Shown here: in pieces, positions 41,288-53,060 of the stretch | Position numbering within the stretch: the stretch's first letter is position 1 | Layout of the letters: the number at the start of each line of letters is the position of its first letter | Assembly (NCBI RefSeq): GCF_000283155.1 | Contig: NW_004454216.1 | Span: forward strand, 321,231-385,230 | From: Ceratotherium simum simum | Taxonomy: Eukaryota; Chordata; Mammalia; Perissodactyla; Rhinocerotidae | Direction of reading: 5' to 3' | Length of the DNA stretch: 64,000 bases | Notes under the pieces: model-generated | What the model saw: only the letters and a program-made list of their open reading frames with translations | What the model was told of the DNA's origin: nothing | Databases searched by the model: none | Program-made: the position numbers and the translations under genes

Positions 41288-42792
41288 TGGTATAGCATTT
41301 TTTGTAACCCCAGGTATGAAATTCCAAAGGGTAGTATTGGAAAGAAGGAAGGACTGAGGGGGGATAGGTGAATGCTGACGCATACTCCAGTCATTCTCTG
41401 GTCTCGGGCATATATTCCTGCTCTCTTCTGCAGGATGTTTCTGCCGCATGCAACAAGCTTGCACACCGAGCCTTTCTCCCTCCCACCTGCAACTCCCTTG
41501 GCCTTGCATAGCGTCCTCCTACAGGGACCACTGGAACATGCAGTAGTGTGCTGGTAAACCAGCTGTCCAAAGGCAAAAAAAAAAAAGAAAAAAACACCCT
41601 GATTTGTAGTGTTTGCTGATTACTCCCACCATGGCAGATTTCAAGTTACCAGTGGTTTAACAACCAACTTGTAAAAATTCTTGATATTGAACCGTTGGCT
41701 CTTACGAGCCGATAGAAGCTTGCTCCAGCATACCACTGGACATACATCTAAGCAAATGGAAATACTGGTTTTCTTTGGAAAAACTGACCCAAATTATTTT
41801 ATAGGCATTATGAATCTTCTGCCTCCTCCTGGTTCCCTCTCTGCCCCAACTGTTAGGAAGCTGCAAGCCAAATTTGTGGCCCCGTTCTAGCTAAGATAGA
41901 AACTAAAAGCGTGCATTTTTGTGTTCTACTATTACTCAGAGTGTTACTTTTTATTCTTGTTCCTATTTCACCCCAATTTCCTCACCATATTAAATCTTTC
42001 ATTTTTTTTATAACCAGTGATAAGGACATAAACACAAAAACAAATAAATACGTAAGTCTAGAGTTTTGCTGCGGGCAATAGGAAGCGTGCCCAGGTGAAA
42101 GTCTCTGTGTAATTAGGAGGAAGGGGTCTGGGAAAGTCATTCTCGCCTCATCAACTGAGTGGGTAGATGTAAGCAAACTGTTTTGGGGCATCAGGTCATT
42201 AACCTAAAATACAGAATTTTAGAGGTAGAGGGACCTGGAAGCTTATGTGGTTCACACTGAAACCTTCTGACACAAAACAATGTTTGAAGCATTGTGGCCA
42301 ATTTTATCATATATAGGAGTTGGAATTCACAACTCGTGGAAAAAATTGTGTGAAGTTGATGAAGAAAAGGAAGGGAAATGATTTTCCTTTTATTCCTGAC
42401 TTGTCAGTGCACTCTAGTGCATCTTAACAATATCATTTTAGGTCTTCAGAAGACTAAACTTACTTCCAATTACAGCATAAAATCTATTATGAGAATTTTC
42501 ATAGTTTTAATTGGACTGCAGGTGCACAAAACTGGATTAATCATAATTCCTGGTTGGTGACACATCCTCATCATTTCCATACCTGGCCCACTTTTATTTC
42601 TTTATCAAGTTACTTTTATTTTTTTCTGTTCAAATATCTTTCCCGTTTTTCTATCAGAGTTTTGGTCCCTTTCCCCTGAAATTTTAAGCATTCTTTATAT
42701 ATTATGGATATTAGCTCTTTATCTGTGATATATGCTGCAAATGTTTTCTTCTAATTTGGCAATTCTTCTTTGACTTTATTTTACCATGCAAT

Positions 42793-42810
42793 TATATATA
42801 TATATATATA
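42793..42810 (+). repeat. (TA)9 microsatellite at an ERE tail
   Basis: TA dinucleotides run directly into the poly(T) of the neighbouring reverse-orientation ERE. Confidence 0.9.
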
Positions 42811-43084
42811 TTTTTTTTTTTTTGAGGAAGATTGGCCCTGCAATAACATCTGTTGCCAATCTTCCTCTTTCTTTTCTTTTTTCTCCCCAAAGCCCCAGTA
42901 CATAGTTGTGTATCATAGTTGTAAAGTTATAGCTCTTATATGTGGCACACTGCCTCAACATGGCTCAATGAACAGTGAGTAGGTCGGTGCCCAGGATTCC
43001 AACTGGCGAACTCCGGGCCCCTGAACCCCGGGCCACTGAAGCGGAACGCACCAACTTAACCACTAGGCCACCGGGCCAGGCCCT
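42811..43084 (-). mobile_element. ERE-type SINE (long form)
   Basis: Poly(T), AGGAAGATTGGCCCTGCAAT, CCCCAAAGCCCCAGTACATA, GGCTCAATGAACAGTGAGTA and head complement CCACCGGGCCAGGCCC. Probable target-site duplication ACCATGCAATT / ACTATGCAATT. The AAAGCCCCAGTA block marks the longer ERE subtype also seen at 57.2 kb. Confidence 0.93.
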
Positions 43085-43989
43085 ACTATGCAATTTTTAA
43101 AAACATTTTTATGAAGTCAAATTTATGAATTATTTCTTTTATTGCCCCTGGATTTTAAGTCAGTGTTGGGAAGCTTTTCTCAACACTGAGTTTATATAGG
43201 AACTCATATTTTTTCTAGTTTAATTTTTTAAATTATTTTCTGTCTAATTTTTGTTTTTACATTTAGTTTCCTGATCAGTGTGAAGTTTATTTTTGTGTAT
43301 GGTATAAGATATGGATCTAGTTTTATGTTTTTTTCCAAGTGGCTGCCTAGTGGTGCAGCAACATTTATTAAAAAGCCCATCTTTGCTTCTGTGATTTAAA
43401 GTGCTACCTTTATTATTTCCATATTTATTCAGACCTAGCTCAGGACTTCTCTGTTCTCCTGGTCTATGTGTCTATTGTTGTGGCAGTAACACTCTGTTTT
43501 AATTATGGAGACTTATAGTATGGTTTCCTACCTGGTATGACCAGTCCACCTTTGTAGTTTTTATTTCTTAGTGTGTTCCTGGTTATTCCTGAATGTTTGT
43601 TTTTCCCTGTGAACTTTAGCACCAACTTGTCTAGCTCCATAAAAACAGCTGTGGATATTTTTATGGGAATTGTGTTACACTGACATCTTTATGATGTTGA
43701 GTTGTCCTATCCAAGAACCAGGATGCCTGTCCTTTTGTTCGAGTTTAATTTTGTGTCTTTCAAGAATGTTTCCTCTTACAGGTTTTGTATATTCTTGTGA
43801 AGTTTATTCCTAAGTATTTAATCATCTTTGTCACTATTATAAATGGGGCTTTTTTTTTTAATACCATTATGTCCTCTAGCTGGTTACTGTTGGTGTCTAC
43901 GAAAGCTACTGATTTTTGTATGTTAATTATATATCCTGATTCCTTACTGAGTTCTTTTGTTATTTAAATTAGTTTTATTGTTCATTGAT

Positions 43990-44350
43990 TTTCTAGTATT
44001 TTCTAGACATATTTTTACTTTTTTTGATTGAGATGTAATTGACATATAACATTATATTAGTTTCAGGTGCACAACATAATGATTCATTATTTGTATATAT
44101 TGTGAAATGATCACCACAATAAGTCTAGTTAACATCCATCACCACACAGTTACAAAATTTATTTTTCTTATGATGAAAACTTTTAAGATCTACTTTCTTA
44201 GCAACTTTCAAATATATAATACAATATTATTCACTATGGTCACCATGCTGTACATTGTATCCCCAGGACTTATTTATTTTTTAACTGGAAATTTGTACCT
44301 TTTCACTACCTTCACTCACTTTTATTTCTTAAGTTATTTTAATAACAAAT
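43990..44350. repeat. L1 3'UTR-like fragment
   Basis: ATTGAGATGTAATTGACATA, TTTCAGGTGCACAACATAAT, GATCACCACAATAAGTCTAG and CACCATGCTGTACATTGTAT are widespread L1M-associated text. Orientation not assigned. Confidence 0.65.
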
Positions 44351-44929
44351 AAGCACCTGTGAATCTACCATCCAAAACAAAGAACATTAGTAGTACCCTA
44401 CCTGTAGGTTCCCTTCTTGTATCCTATTTTCCTCTCTCTCCCCACAAAGAAATCACCATCCTGAACCACATGTTCATCATTTCTTTGCTTTCCTCTCCAG
44501 CCCCCCAACCCCTGATTTTAAAAAAATTTTTAAACCATAATAAAGACTGGGAGGATACACATCAAATGTTAAGAGTGTTTAGATCTCAATGATGGAATTA
44601 TGGATTTCTTCCTTACTTTGTTTTGAAATTAAAAAAAAAAAAGTATTATTTTTTAAATCAAAAAAGATGTTATTGTGAAGTGTTATTAAAAAGGATGGTT
44701 ATGTAAATAGACATAAACATTAGACACGAAGGAAAAACATTGCAAAAAATATTTTCCTAAGATTTTACTGTCTAGTCATACTATATATACTTTGAAATAT
44801 ATTTTGAAAAATATTCTTATGAATACTTCTTACTTCATCTTCCATCTATTTTGTTTTTTTCCTCTTATTTTCACCTCCCTTTTTCTATGTCTCTTCTATT
44901 GCTCTCTTAAAATACACTGTTCATTGAAG

Positions 44930-45470
44930 TATAAGACATCAGACGTGCAGGAATCATAAGTGAATTTTCACAATGTAAACACATCCATGTAACCAGCATC
45001 CGGATCAAGAAATAGAACCAGAACCCCAGAGGCCCCGCTCATGCTTCCTCCTACACAAGGTAACCAGTAGCTTGACCTCTCCCACCACAAATTAGTTTTC
45101 CATGTTTTTGAACTTTATGTAAATGGAAATTATGTAATATATACTCTCTTGTGTCTGGCTTCTTTTGTCCAACATTATGTTTTCAAGATTCATCTATATT
45201 GTGTGTAACCATAGTTTGTTTTTTCTCACTGTTGTATAGTATTTTTATATGATTACATCACACATTACCTATCCATTCCCCTGTTAATGAACAGTTTGGG
45301 GTTTAATGAATAGTGTCGCTATGAACATTCTTGAACATGTCTTTTGGTGAAATATGTTGGGTATATACCTAGAAGTGGAATTGCTGGGTCATAGAGTTTG
45401 TATATATTCAGCTTCAGTAGATACTACCAAAATTTTTTCAAATGCTTGTAACCAAATTATCTTCCCATCA
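44930..45470. repeat. L1-associated fragment
   Basis: TGTAACCAGCATCCGGATCA, AAGAAATAGAACCAGAACCC, GTGTCTGGCTTCTTTTGTCC and GGAATTGCTGGGTCATAG are common L1M 3'UTR text. Open frames here and to about 46.5 kb look incidental. Confidence 0.65.
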
Positions 45471-46698
45471 GCCTTATATGAGAATTTCTATTGATCCATT
45501 TCCTTGCCCACCTTTGGTATTGTCAGTCTTTTTCATTGTAGTCATCGCTTGCTTTCCTTTTATATGGTTATATTGTATCTACCTGTATTCCTAAAATGTA
45601 TTAAAATGTTTTTTAGTTGTTTTAAGCTTTATAAAAGGGTATTTACTGTATGTAATCTTCTGAGACTTTTTTCACTTAATACTATATTTAAAGATTCATC
45701 TATATTATTGTGTGTTACTATAGTTCATCATTTTGACTGCTGTATAATAGTCTACTATGTGAATAGACTAGAATTATTCATGCACTTTCCCATCGATGGG
45801 TATTTGGGCTGTTTCAATAATATGACAATTCTTTCCTTCAAGTTTGCTTCAGCACTGTGCAGGAATCATGGAGGAGCTCTATGTAATTCTAAAGGCACTT
45901 AACGTGGATAACTGCTATTAGTTGCTTGCAGATTTCCAAGGCCAAAAATGGCCTACCCTCAGTGTTTTATCATCCTGTTTTAAAGAATATTTTTCCTCAA
46001 AGTTAACTAAAATCACATATATCTTAAAAATTAAGGCCATTTCCTCTCGCTTATTTTACCGCTGCAGTGAAAGATCAGAGGCAGAAAACTCTCATTCACT
46101 TAAAGGTAGAATAGAGTCGCCTTCATTTTTTCCAGGCCTAACAATACAAATTTTCTTCACATCCTTCTGCTTAGGGCAATTTCATATTTTTCTAGAGATA
46201 TATGTTAACATCCCATGGACTTTTTCTAACTTCTTCATGTCATTTTTTAGAGTATGCTCTACAAAAATTGGTACCATGTTTGAGACTGCCCTGAGGTTGA
46301 GAGGCATTGTGTCTCAGCCCTTATGTGACAGATCTCAGGGTGTATTTGTTACCTTTTGTCCATAACACCATATTTTCACGGACTCGCATCCACATTCTGG
46401 TCATGGACCTTCTCCTTGTTTTTCTAATATACGTTTGCTTGAGCAGTCCTTTCAGATCCTCTATTTGTATTTTTTTAATCCCCAAATATATCACATTGCA
46501 ACTGTTCAAGCTGAATTTTATTTTATTTCTGAAGAACTATAGCCCCCTGTTAAATTCATTTTGAATTGTGTTCCCATTTTTGAAGGATCATGTCACCCTG
46601 TCAGGAAATGTCAGGAAATATTTATTGACTCATTAACTGGCCTCTCCAGCTTTGCATGTGTTGGTGAATCATGAACCATCATTTAAAAAAATAAATGG

Positions 46699-46980
46699 AG
46701 GGGCCAGCCCTGTGGTTAAGTTCAGCACACTCCACTTCGGCAGCCTGGGTTCGCGGGTTCGGATCCCAGGCATGGCCCTACACCATTTGTCAGCCACGCT
46801 GTGGCAGTGACCTGCATACAAAATAGAGGAGGACTGGCACAGATGTTAGCTCAGGGCTAATCTTTCTCAAGCAAAAAAGAAAGAAGATTGGCCACAGATG
46901 TTAGCTCAGGGTGAATCTTCCTCAGGAAAATAAATAAATAAGTAAATAAATAAGTAAATAAGTAGATAAATAAATAAATA
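46699..46980 (+). mobile_element. ERE-type SINE with AAAT-rich tail
   Basis: Head GGGGCCAGCCCTGTGG, B-box-like GGTTCGGATCCCAGG, two modules of GATGTTAGCTCAGGG, then a tail of AAAT/AAGT tetranucleotides to 46980. Confidence 0.94.
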
Positions 46981-47254
46981 GAACCTGCTACATTTAGTTG
47001 CCCCTGTGAGAAGACTCTCCATGGTTAATGACACCTGCAGCTGTTCTGGAGGAAGACTGTCTCAAACTAGTAACCCTTCCCCAGGTAAAGCCCATGTATG
47101 TTTCTATAAGCCTGACTTTGAAGCTAGATTATCCAACATACCCTCACACATGGTGGAAACCCATCCACTTGATTTCCTGTAATGTAGTAACCCTCAGGCA
47201 GAAATGTTATTGTGTAGAGCCACATAAGTGTCAGGCACCGGGCTGGGTGCAGGG

Positions 47255-47445
47255 CAGTGGCTCTCAAAGTGAGGTCCCTAGACCAGCAGCAGCAGCAGCA
47301 GCAGCAGCACCTGGGAGCTTGTTGGAAATGCAAATTCCTGGGTCCCACCCCTGAATTAGAAAAACTCTGGGGGTGGGGCCCAGCAACCTGGGTTTTAACA
47401 AGCCCTGTGGGTGAATCTGATGTATACTCAAGTTGAAAACCACTG
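47255..47445. mobile_element. MER5A-type hAT MITE containing a (CAG)8 run
   Basis: Inverted ends CAGTGGCTCTCAAAGTG and AGTTGAAAACCACTG, with GGAAATGCAAATTCCTGGG and AAACTCTGGGGGTGGGGCCC between, identify a MER5A-like non-autonomous hAT element. Eight CAG units occupy 47284-47307. Confidence 0.9.
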
Positions 47446-48359
47446 CTAGACTATTTTAGCAACTCTTATCTGCATTGGCTTAGGTTAGTAATCTGTTGGC
47501 TTAAGGTTAGTAGGGCCTACTAACCTCTTAGGTCAGTAATCTTGGCTCTGAAAAATCTGTTTCCTCAGAATGATTTCAAAGTGAACCCTTTTCTTCCAAC
47601 AGTATAACCTTTTTCCCAAGCATAACCCAGCAAAGCAAAAATGCATTGGAACAGATACACAACGGTTTCCTGTCAATATCAGTTCATTTTTCAGTTTCCC
47701 TGAAATTTTCCTCATGCAGTAACTGCAAACATTTTATGACACTAGTATTCCAGGAAACACAGTTCAGAAACCATTGCTGTAAAGCTAGGGTAACTTTCTG
47801 AATCTATAATCAGTACCCATGATCTGTGAACTAGAGAAAATGGCCATGAACCACAGCTCAGCCACTTCTCGCCTTCTCTCCCAGCCAAATGGAGGGGATT
47901 TACCTAAGTGGTTATCATTCTCCTCTGTCTTTCCCTGGCAGAATCTTGGGAGTTCTACTTTAAACCTAAACCTTTCATTATTAATTTCCTCTTTCAAATT
48001 TGCAAAATGGATACATATTCCTCACAACCAGTGCATTAGCCCCAGATGGGAGGGTCCAGGACCTTGTTTACATGTGGCCATTAAAAGTCACCTTCACAAA
48101 CCCCTCTGCCCAGCACCCCCTGTTCTCTTCTGCTCTCTCTGGGAGCCCTTCTAGGGGCTCAGAAAGGCCTCTTCTTCAGGAGCTGGAATGATTCTGAACA
48201 TTCTGCCATCTGTGGCTATCCAGTGTGCTCTCGGGGTCTCTCTGCTGCCCCTGAGCCAGTGAGCGGCTGCTGAAGAGCCGGTCAGGGTAAGAAGAGGCCA
48301 CCTTACAAAGAGCTCCTTCCACCTTGATTCCCTCATTCCTCTTTTGAAATAAAATCCTA

Positions 48360-48418
48360 TTCTCTTATTTTTGCTTTCTTCTCTCTTCTCTCCCTCTTCT
48401 TCTTTCTTTTGTCTTCCA
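48360..48418 (+). repeat. Polypyrimidine tract
   Basis: An almost uninterrupted C/T stretch with TTCTCTCTTCTCTCCC-type composition. Low complexity only. Confidence 0.7.
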
Positions 48419-48548
48419 GAAGTTTCCAAACTGATTTTTAAGTCTTCTCCCAATCTCTCTGATGAGAAATAAGCTCTTTTCAAAGTTATGGCAAGGGTAA
48501 TTATTCCCATTCTTATTCAGCTATGTCCATATGCTGACTACATTAGAC

Positions 48549-48767
48549 CAGGGGTTGCAAACTGCAGCCCGTGGGCCAAATCTGGGCTGCCTGTTATTGT
48601 AAATAACCTTTTATTGAAATACAGGCATGCCTATTTACTTGCATATTATCTATGGTTACTTTTGTGCTACAGGGCAGATCTGAGTAGTTGCAACAGAGAT
48701 TGTCTGGCCCACAAAGCCTAAAATATTTACTATTTGGTCCTTTACAGTGAAAGTCTGTTGACCCCTG
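48549..48767. mobile_element. hAT-type MITE with intact ends and 8-bp target duplication
   Basis: The ends are CAGGGGTTGCAAACTGC and GTTGACCCCTG, which are inverted repeats of each other. Flanking 8-mers CATTAGAC (48541-48548) and CGTTAAAC (48768-48775) match at 6 of 8, as expected for an aged hAT target duplication. The interior reads GGGCCAAATCTGGGCTGCC and GTCTGGCCCACAAAGCC. Confidence 0.9.
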
Positions 48768-50164
48768 CGTTAAACTGAACACAGAGAAAACTCTACTTTT
48801 GCCATGACTATACGCTGACAGCTTTGGAAATAGTTATGTGCCTGGTGTGAGCAATGGTTTCTATAAGTTAAAAGGAGTTGAATCTACTAGCTTTCTCAAT
48901 CAGAGAAATGAGTCCAACAATTTTGTGGCCAAACAGGTCACTTCTTCCCCTTGGTTGCCATCTGACTCAGGAGGCACCGGGGGTCTTGTTTGTTTACCAC
49001 TTGCTCACATGGACAGAATGGAGTGGGTTGTGTGGTGGGGACTGCCCCCAGTGAAAAAATTTTAGCTAAGGATGGGAAGTCCAAACAGAGAAGCTGAATC
49101 ACCAGCAGCAATAATTTTTGCCCCCCTTTGATATTGCCAAATGAGTCAGTTCCCTGGGAGCTGGTTACTTTCCTGTGAAGATGACTTTAAGGGAGGGTAT
49201 GATTGGTGTGGTTTGATTGGGAAACAGAAATACCACTACCTCCCAAGTAGCCCATGCATGGTCTGGGCAGGGTGCAGGCCTGAAAGGAGGAAGCCCAGAG
49301 CTTCGAGTGAGGGAAGAAATGTTTGCTCTGGAGATAGTTTTAATTCTGCTCCCTCATCATTGGATGGGAGCAAATTTCCTTGTGAAGTCATCCTCTTGCA
49401 TTTCCCTCCTCATTTTCTTCTCCTCCTCCACTTCAGGGCTCCACTCCCCAACACCCCGACTCCATGAGTAGGGTGCTCGTGGTGAGATTAGAGAGCATCA
49501 GGAGAGGCAGGGGCAGATGTCAACGCCCTCCAGCCAAGGACTACCAGGACAGGGCTCAAACTAGGGGGAAGAAGGACAGGCACCAGGGTGCAAATGTCAG
49601 AGGCACTGCTTGTTATGGCCGGCCCGAGTCCCGGCCCTGCTCAGACAAGCCCTGTGGTTGGACAAGTTGGGTTTGTTGCTCATTGCAGAGAAGTAGAACC
49701 GTGGGTCATCTCAGAGAAGACGCTAGAAAGGACCTACAGGGTCGGGGCTTGTGTGAAGTGATTTTGGGGAAGGTTTAAGGAAGCAGGGCTTTGTGCTGTC
49801 AGGAAGCAGGTGTCATTCTGTGATTGAGTATCTTAGTAAATCTCGTCTAGCAGGAAGGAAGACCAGAGCGAGGCTGAGGCTGTAACCAGTAAAGCAGCAG
49901 TAGTCATCTGAGCCAGGATAGGGGAGTGTTTGGTTGTTTTTGTGGTTTGGACAATGTTATTGTTTTTGTCTGTGTTCAGACATGATTGTGGAGTGGTCTT
50001 ATTTTTGTCTTTATCCATCAGGGTCACAGAGTGGTCTTGTTGGATGGTGATGTTCTATGAAATTGCTTATGTTCCTCAGGAGAACATCAGGGCCTCACTG
50101 GTAGTACCACAGATATCAGGGGTCATTTTTCTCTTTCTCACTGACCATTTCACTTTCTTTGAAG

Positions 50165-50345
50165 TCACCAAATCACAAGACAGTGGAGCTGGAAAGGACT
50201 TTAGAAACCATCTAGTTCAAACCTGTCATGTTTAAGTTAGGGAAATGGAAGATCAGAGATGTTACCTGCCTTGCCAACGTCACACAGCCAGTTAGTACTA
50301 TGTCATCCACACAATGTCACATAGCTGATACTGGGACCCATGTTT
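50165..50345. repeat. MIR-like SINE
   Basis: GGAGCTGGAAAGGACTTTAG, AACCATCTAGTTCAAACCTG and CGTCACACAGCCAGTTAG match the MIR3-like group. Edges approximate. Confidence 0.65.
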
Positions 50346-50454
50346 CTTGACTCTGGGAGCCCTGCAAACACTGGCCCTGTCCCCTTCAGCAGGCTCATCT
50401 GTAGGTATAGGGAAAGCCTAGACCACTCCCCCTCTTTCTGCCCTCCAGTCTGCC

Positions 50455-50775
50455 TGTCCCTTCAGTTCCTCCAATGGGCCGGGTTCTTTATTGTCTTGGA
50501 CCCTTCCCACGAGCTGTTTCCTCTGCTTGGAATGCTCTTCTACCCCTCTGACCCGTACCTCTTGCTTAATTCATTCCTACTCATCCTTCAGGGATTGGGT
50601 CAAATCCCACCACCTCTCAAAAAAGGCCCTCCTGACCCTCCAGACCTCACTCTCCTAGTGCTGTGTGCATCATCCTAGCACTTTCCTGCCGGAGTGCCCC
50701 TGAATCTCCATACAGTCAAGGATCTGCTCTATTGTGTTCACTGCTGTATGCTTAGGACACAGCAGATGCTCAAGA
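50455..50775 (+). repeat. L2 LINE 3' region
   Basis: GCTTGGAATGCTCTTCTACC, TCAAATCCCACCACCTCTC and TATGCTTAGGACACAGCAGA are typical L2 3' text. Edges approximate. Confidence 0.8.
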
Positions 50776-51404
50776 GTGAACGGACGCTTTACCCCAAGCC
50801 TGGTGGAGGCTCCACCACTAAAAAGTACAATAAAAAAAGGATTCTGAAATCTTTTCTTGGGGCCTCTATATAAACATAGAGTCTGGCTGCAAGCAAAGAA
50901 TACAACGTCTAGAGCAAAAATGCTGAGGTGTTGCAAGTAGGTGGAGGATGAATTTGATGATCCCATCCCAACATCGTCCTTCCTGTGATCGCTATCTGGA
51001 CATGCGGGTGTGCTTGAAAGGCCAGTGTGCGGCCAGGAGCCCTTCACACTCCTGGGCTGGAGAGGGGTCCCAGAGCCTGAATTGTATCATTATTTAAAAT
51101 GTTAGAAAAGAATATAGAGTGGACTGCTTGGCATAAAAAGGCTGTAAAGATGAGACAGTCCAGAGAGTTTATATATAAATATATATATTTTTGGTGGGGG
51201 CACATATGCATCTCTCCGAGAAGCTGATGAAAACTATGGCTTCTCTTCCCAGAAAAATGCACAGCCGCACATAGTTCTATTTGTTTTAGGTATTTCATGT
51301 ACCTGAAAAGCAAGGTAGAGCAAGAATGGAAGCCAAGTGTCCTTATTGCCCATCTAGCACCCTTTCCCTTACACCGAAATCTTTATTCCATCATGAGAGG
51401 CATA

Positions 51405-51650
51405 GGGCATAACAGTTGAAAGCACAGGCTCTGGGTGAACCCACGGTTCAAATCTCTGCTTCGACAATTACTAGTTGGTGACTTGGGGCAAGTTGTTTAA
51501 TTTCTGTGCCTCTGTTTCCTCATCTGTAACACAGAATAACAATGGCAGGGTTGTTGTAAGGATTATATTAGAATAATTCTTGTAAGAACTTAGCACAGAG
51601 CTTAGCACTTAGTAAATTCTCAATAAACATTAGTTCTTAATATGATGATT
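51405..51650 (+). repeat. MIR SINE
   Basis: AAAGCACAGGCTCTGGGTGA, GCCTCTGTTTCCTCATCTGT and GCACAGAGCTTAGCACTTAG with a terminal CAATAAACATTAG. Edges approximate. Confidence 0.85.
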
Positions 51651-52194
51651 GTAGTGAAGCTCCCCACTCCCTTACTGGAATTGAGTAGAACAGCACTTTG
51701 CTATCTCCCTCTGGTTCCAGAATACACTTGTTTAGCTCACCCACAGCATGGCTACTTTCAAACAGCAAGTGTATGATGACGAGACGGGACTGGGGCAGAA
51801 AGCCAGGCAAGCCACCCCACAGCTAGATTAGAGAAATGGTACCCTCTGAGATGCAGTTAACATCCAGTCCACAGGGTGGATGAGACTGGCTGTGTGACAC
51901 ACTCCTACAATAGGATCCTGATCAGGATGTTTTCTGACATCTCTAAGGTGACCACAGGCCGGATGATGATGACACTCAGAAAGCTGCAAAAAGTCTGAAC
52001 CTATGGCACGCAGAGCAAGCAAGGAAGGTCCACCACAGATTCCACAGGGAGAGACGGGTTTCAGGTTTCAAACGTGCAAATCTCCGATCCTTTATGTATC
52101 AATCTGATGGGTCAATGCAACAACTTGGGAGCATGTTTATGAAGAAACCAAGAGAAAGCCCTTTGGCCGAAGAAACCAGGTGGAGGAGACAGAG

Positions 52195-52310
52195 GACTAG
52201 AAGGGGGTCAGACAACCGTGGTTCTAGTCTCGGCTCTGCCACCCCCCCTGGGGACCGGCTGCTGCCCTTCTTGGGCTTTGGTGTCCGCATCTGTAAGATG
52301 TCCGAGTTGG
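52195..52310 (+). repeat. MIR SINE at the edge of the CpG island
   Basis: GTTCTAGTCTCGGCTCTGCC and GTCCGCATCTGTAAGATGTC are a MIR core with retained CpGs. Edges approximate. Confidence 0.65.
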
Positions 52311-52379
52311 GCGGCACGGGTTGGTGGGTCCTGCGAAGTCCCTTTTACGCAGGCAGAGCCTCAGTAGAGGGCTGGGCTT

Positions 52380-52830
52380 AGAAGTGGCCACTCTCTGTCC
52401 CCTCCCCTCCTTCAAGTGAGAGGGTCTCCCTCCTCCCTCCCACCGTCCACTCCCTGGAGGCTCGGCGACCGTCCGTGGCCAGGGGGCGGCGCGGGGAGGG
52501 GACCCCTCGGGAAGCGGGCTCCTTTCCCCGCCGTCAGCAGCCCGCCGGCCGCTCCCGCGCCGCCCTCCGCCTTCCGCCCGCGCGTCCGCGCGCCCGCATC
52601 CGCCGCCCGCCCGCTGTGCTGGAGCGGAAAGATCGCAGATCGATTTCCAGCCCCAGCCCGGCGTGGCGTCAGCAGGGGGGGGGAGGTTGTTTTGACTTGT
52701 AGTGCGTGGAGCTAAAGAAGAGACCCTCTCCGGCCTTGACGCTGCCTTTGCGCTTTCCTGGTCCCCGCGGGCGACTCGTTCCAACGCTGCCCCTGCGCGC
52801 CGCGGCTGGGCTTGGAGGATCCCCTCCCAG
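52380..52830. promoter_or_regulatory. CpG-rich island inside CASR intron 1
   Basis: Very G+C-rich sequence with densely packed CpG, most intense at 52460-52640 (for example CGCCCGCGCGTCCGCGCGCC), in otherwise A/T-rich CpG-poor surroundings. Such islands usually mark promoters or enhancers. I find no TATA box or convincing first exon in either strand. The gene served is unknown: an alternative CASR start, a non-coding transcript, or an orphan island are all possible. It does not resemble the human CASR first exon as I recall it. Confidence 0.75.
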
Positions 52831-52964
52831 GGTCCTAGGCTCCTCGAGGGGTTATTCATAACTTAGGACCAGAGACACACTCTAAGCAGAATGAATTCAC
52901 AGTAATTAGAATCCAATAACGCCCGGGCCAGAAGGCATCTCAGAATATGTTTAGTCTAAATCTC

Positions 52965-53060
52965 CCATTTACAAGTGGGTAAACTGAGGCTCAGAGAGGG
53001 GAAGCGGCTTGCCAAGGTCACATGGCCAGACTTGAGCAGTGCTAGGAGTAGGATGTGAAT
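52965..53060 (-). repeat. MIR SINE
   Basis: AACTGAGGCTCAGAGAGGGG and CTTGCCAAGGTCACATGGCC are the MIR core. Confidence 0.85.

Larger units (their letters stand above)
42590..43980 (-). mobile_element. L1-derived fragment, reverse orientation, split by an ERE
   Basis: Antisense L1 text: TATTATGGATATTAGCTCTT, GTCTATTGTTGTGGCAGTAA, CTGACATCTTTATGATGTTG and GTTTATTCCTAAGTATTTAA. The ERE at 42811-43084 interrupts it. No intact frame. Confidence 0.7.

Noticed and set aside
45504..46564. Several overlapping plus-strand open frames of 85-147 codons
   Set aside because: They lie in A/T-rich, L1-associated sequence with no conserved domain, start context or splice structure.
49600..49660. GGCCGGCCCGAGTCCCGGCC block as a tenth ERE
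   Set aside because: Only the GGCCGGCCC string is shared. No A/B boxes, tail modules, poly(A) or target duplication follow.
52224..52859. 211-codon open frame on the minus strand in the CpG island
   Set aside because: Composition is Arg/Gly/Pro/Ala-rich, as expected from G+C-rich DNA poor in stop codons. No domain is recognised and part overlaps a MIR.
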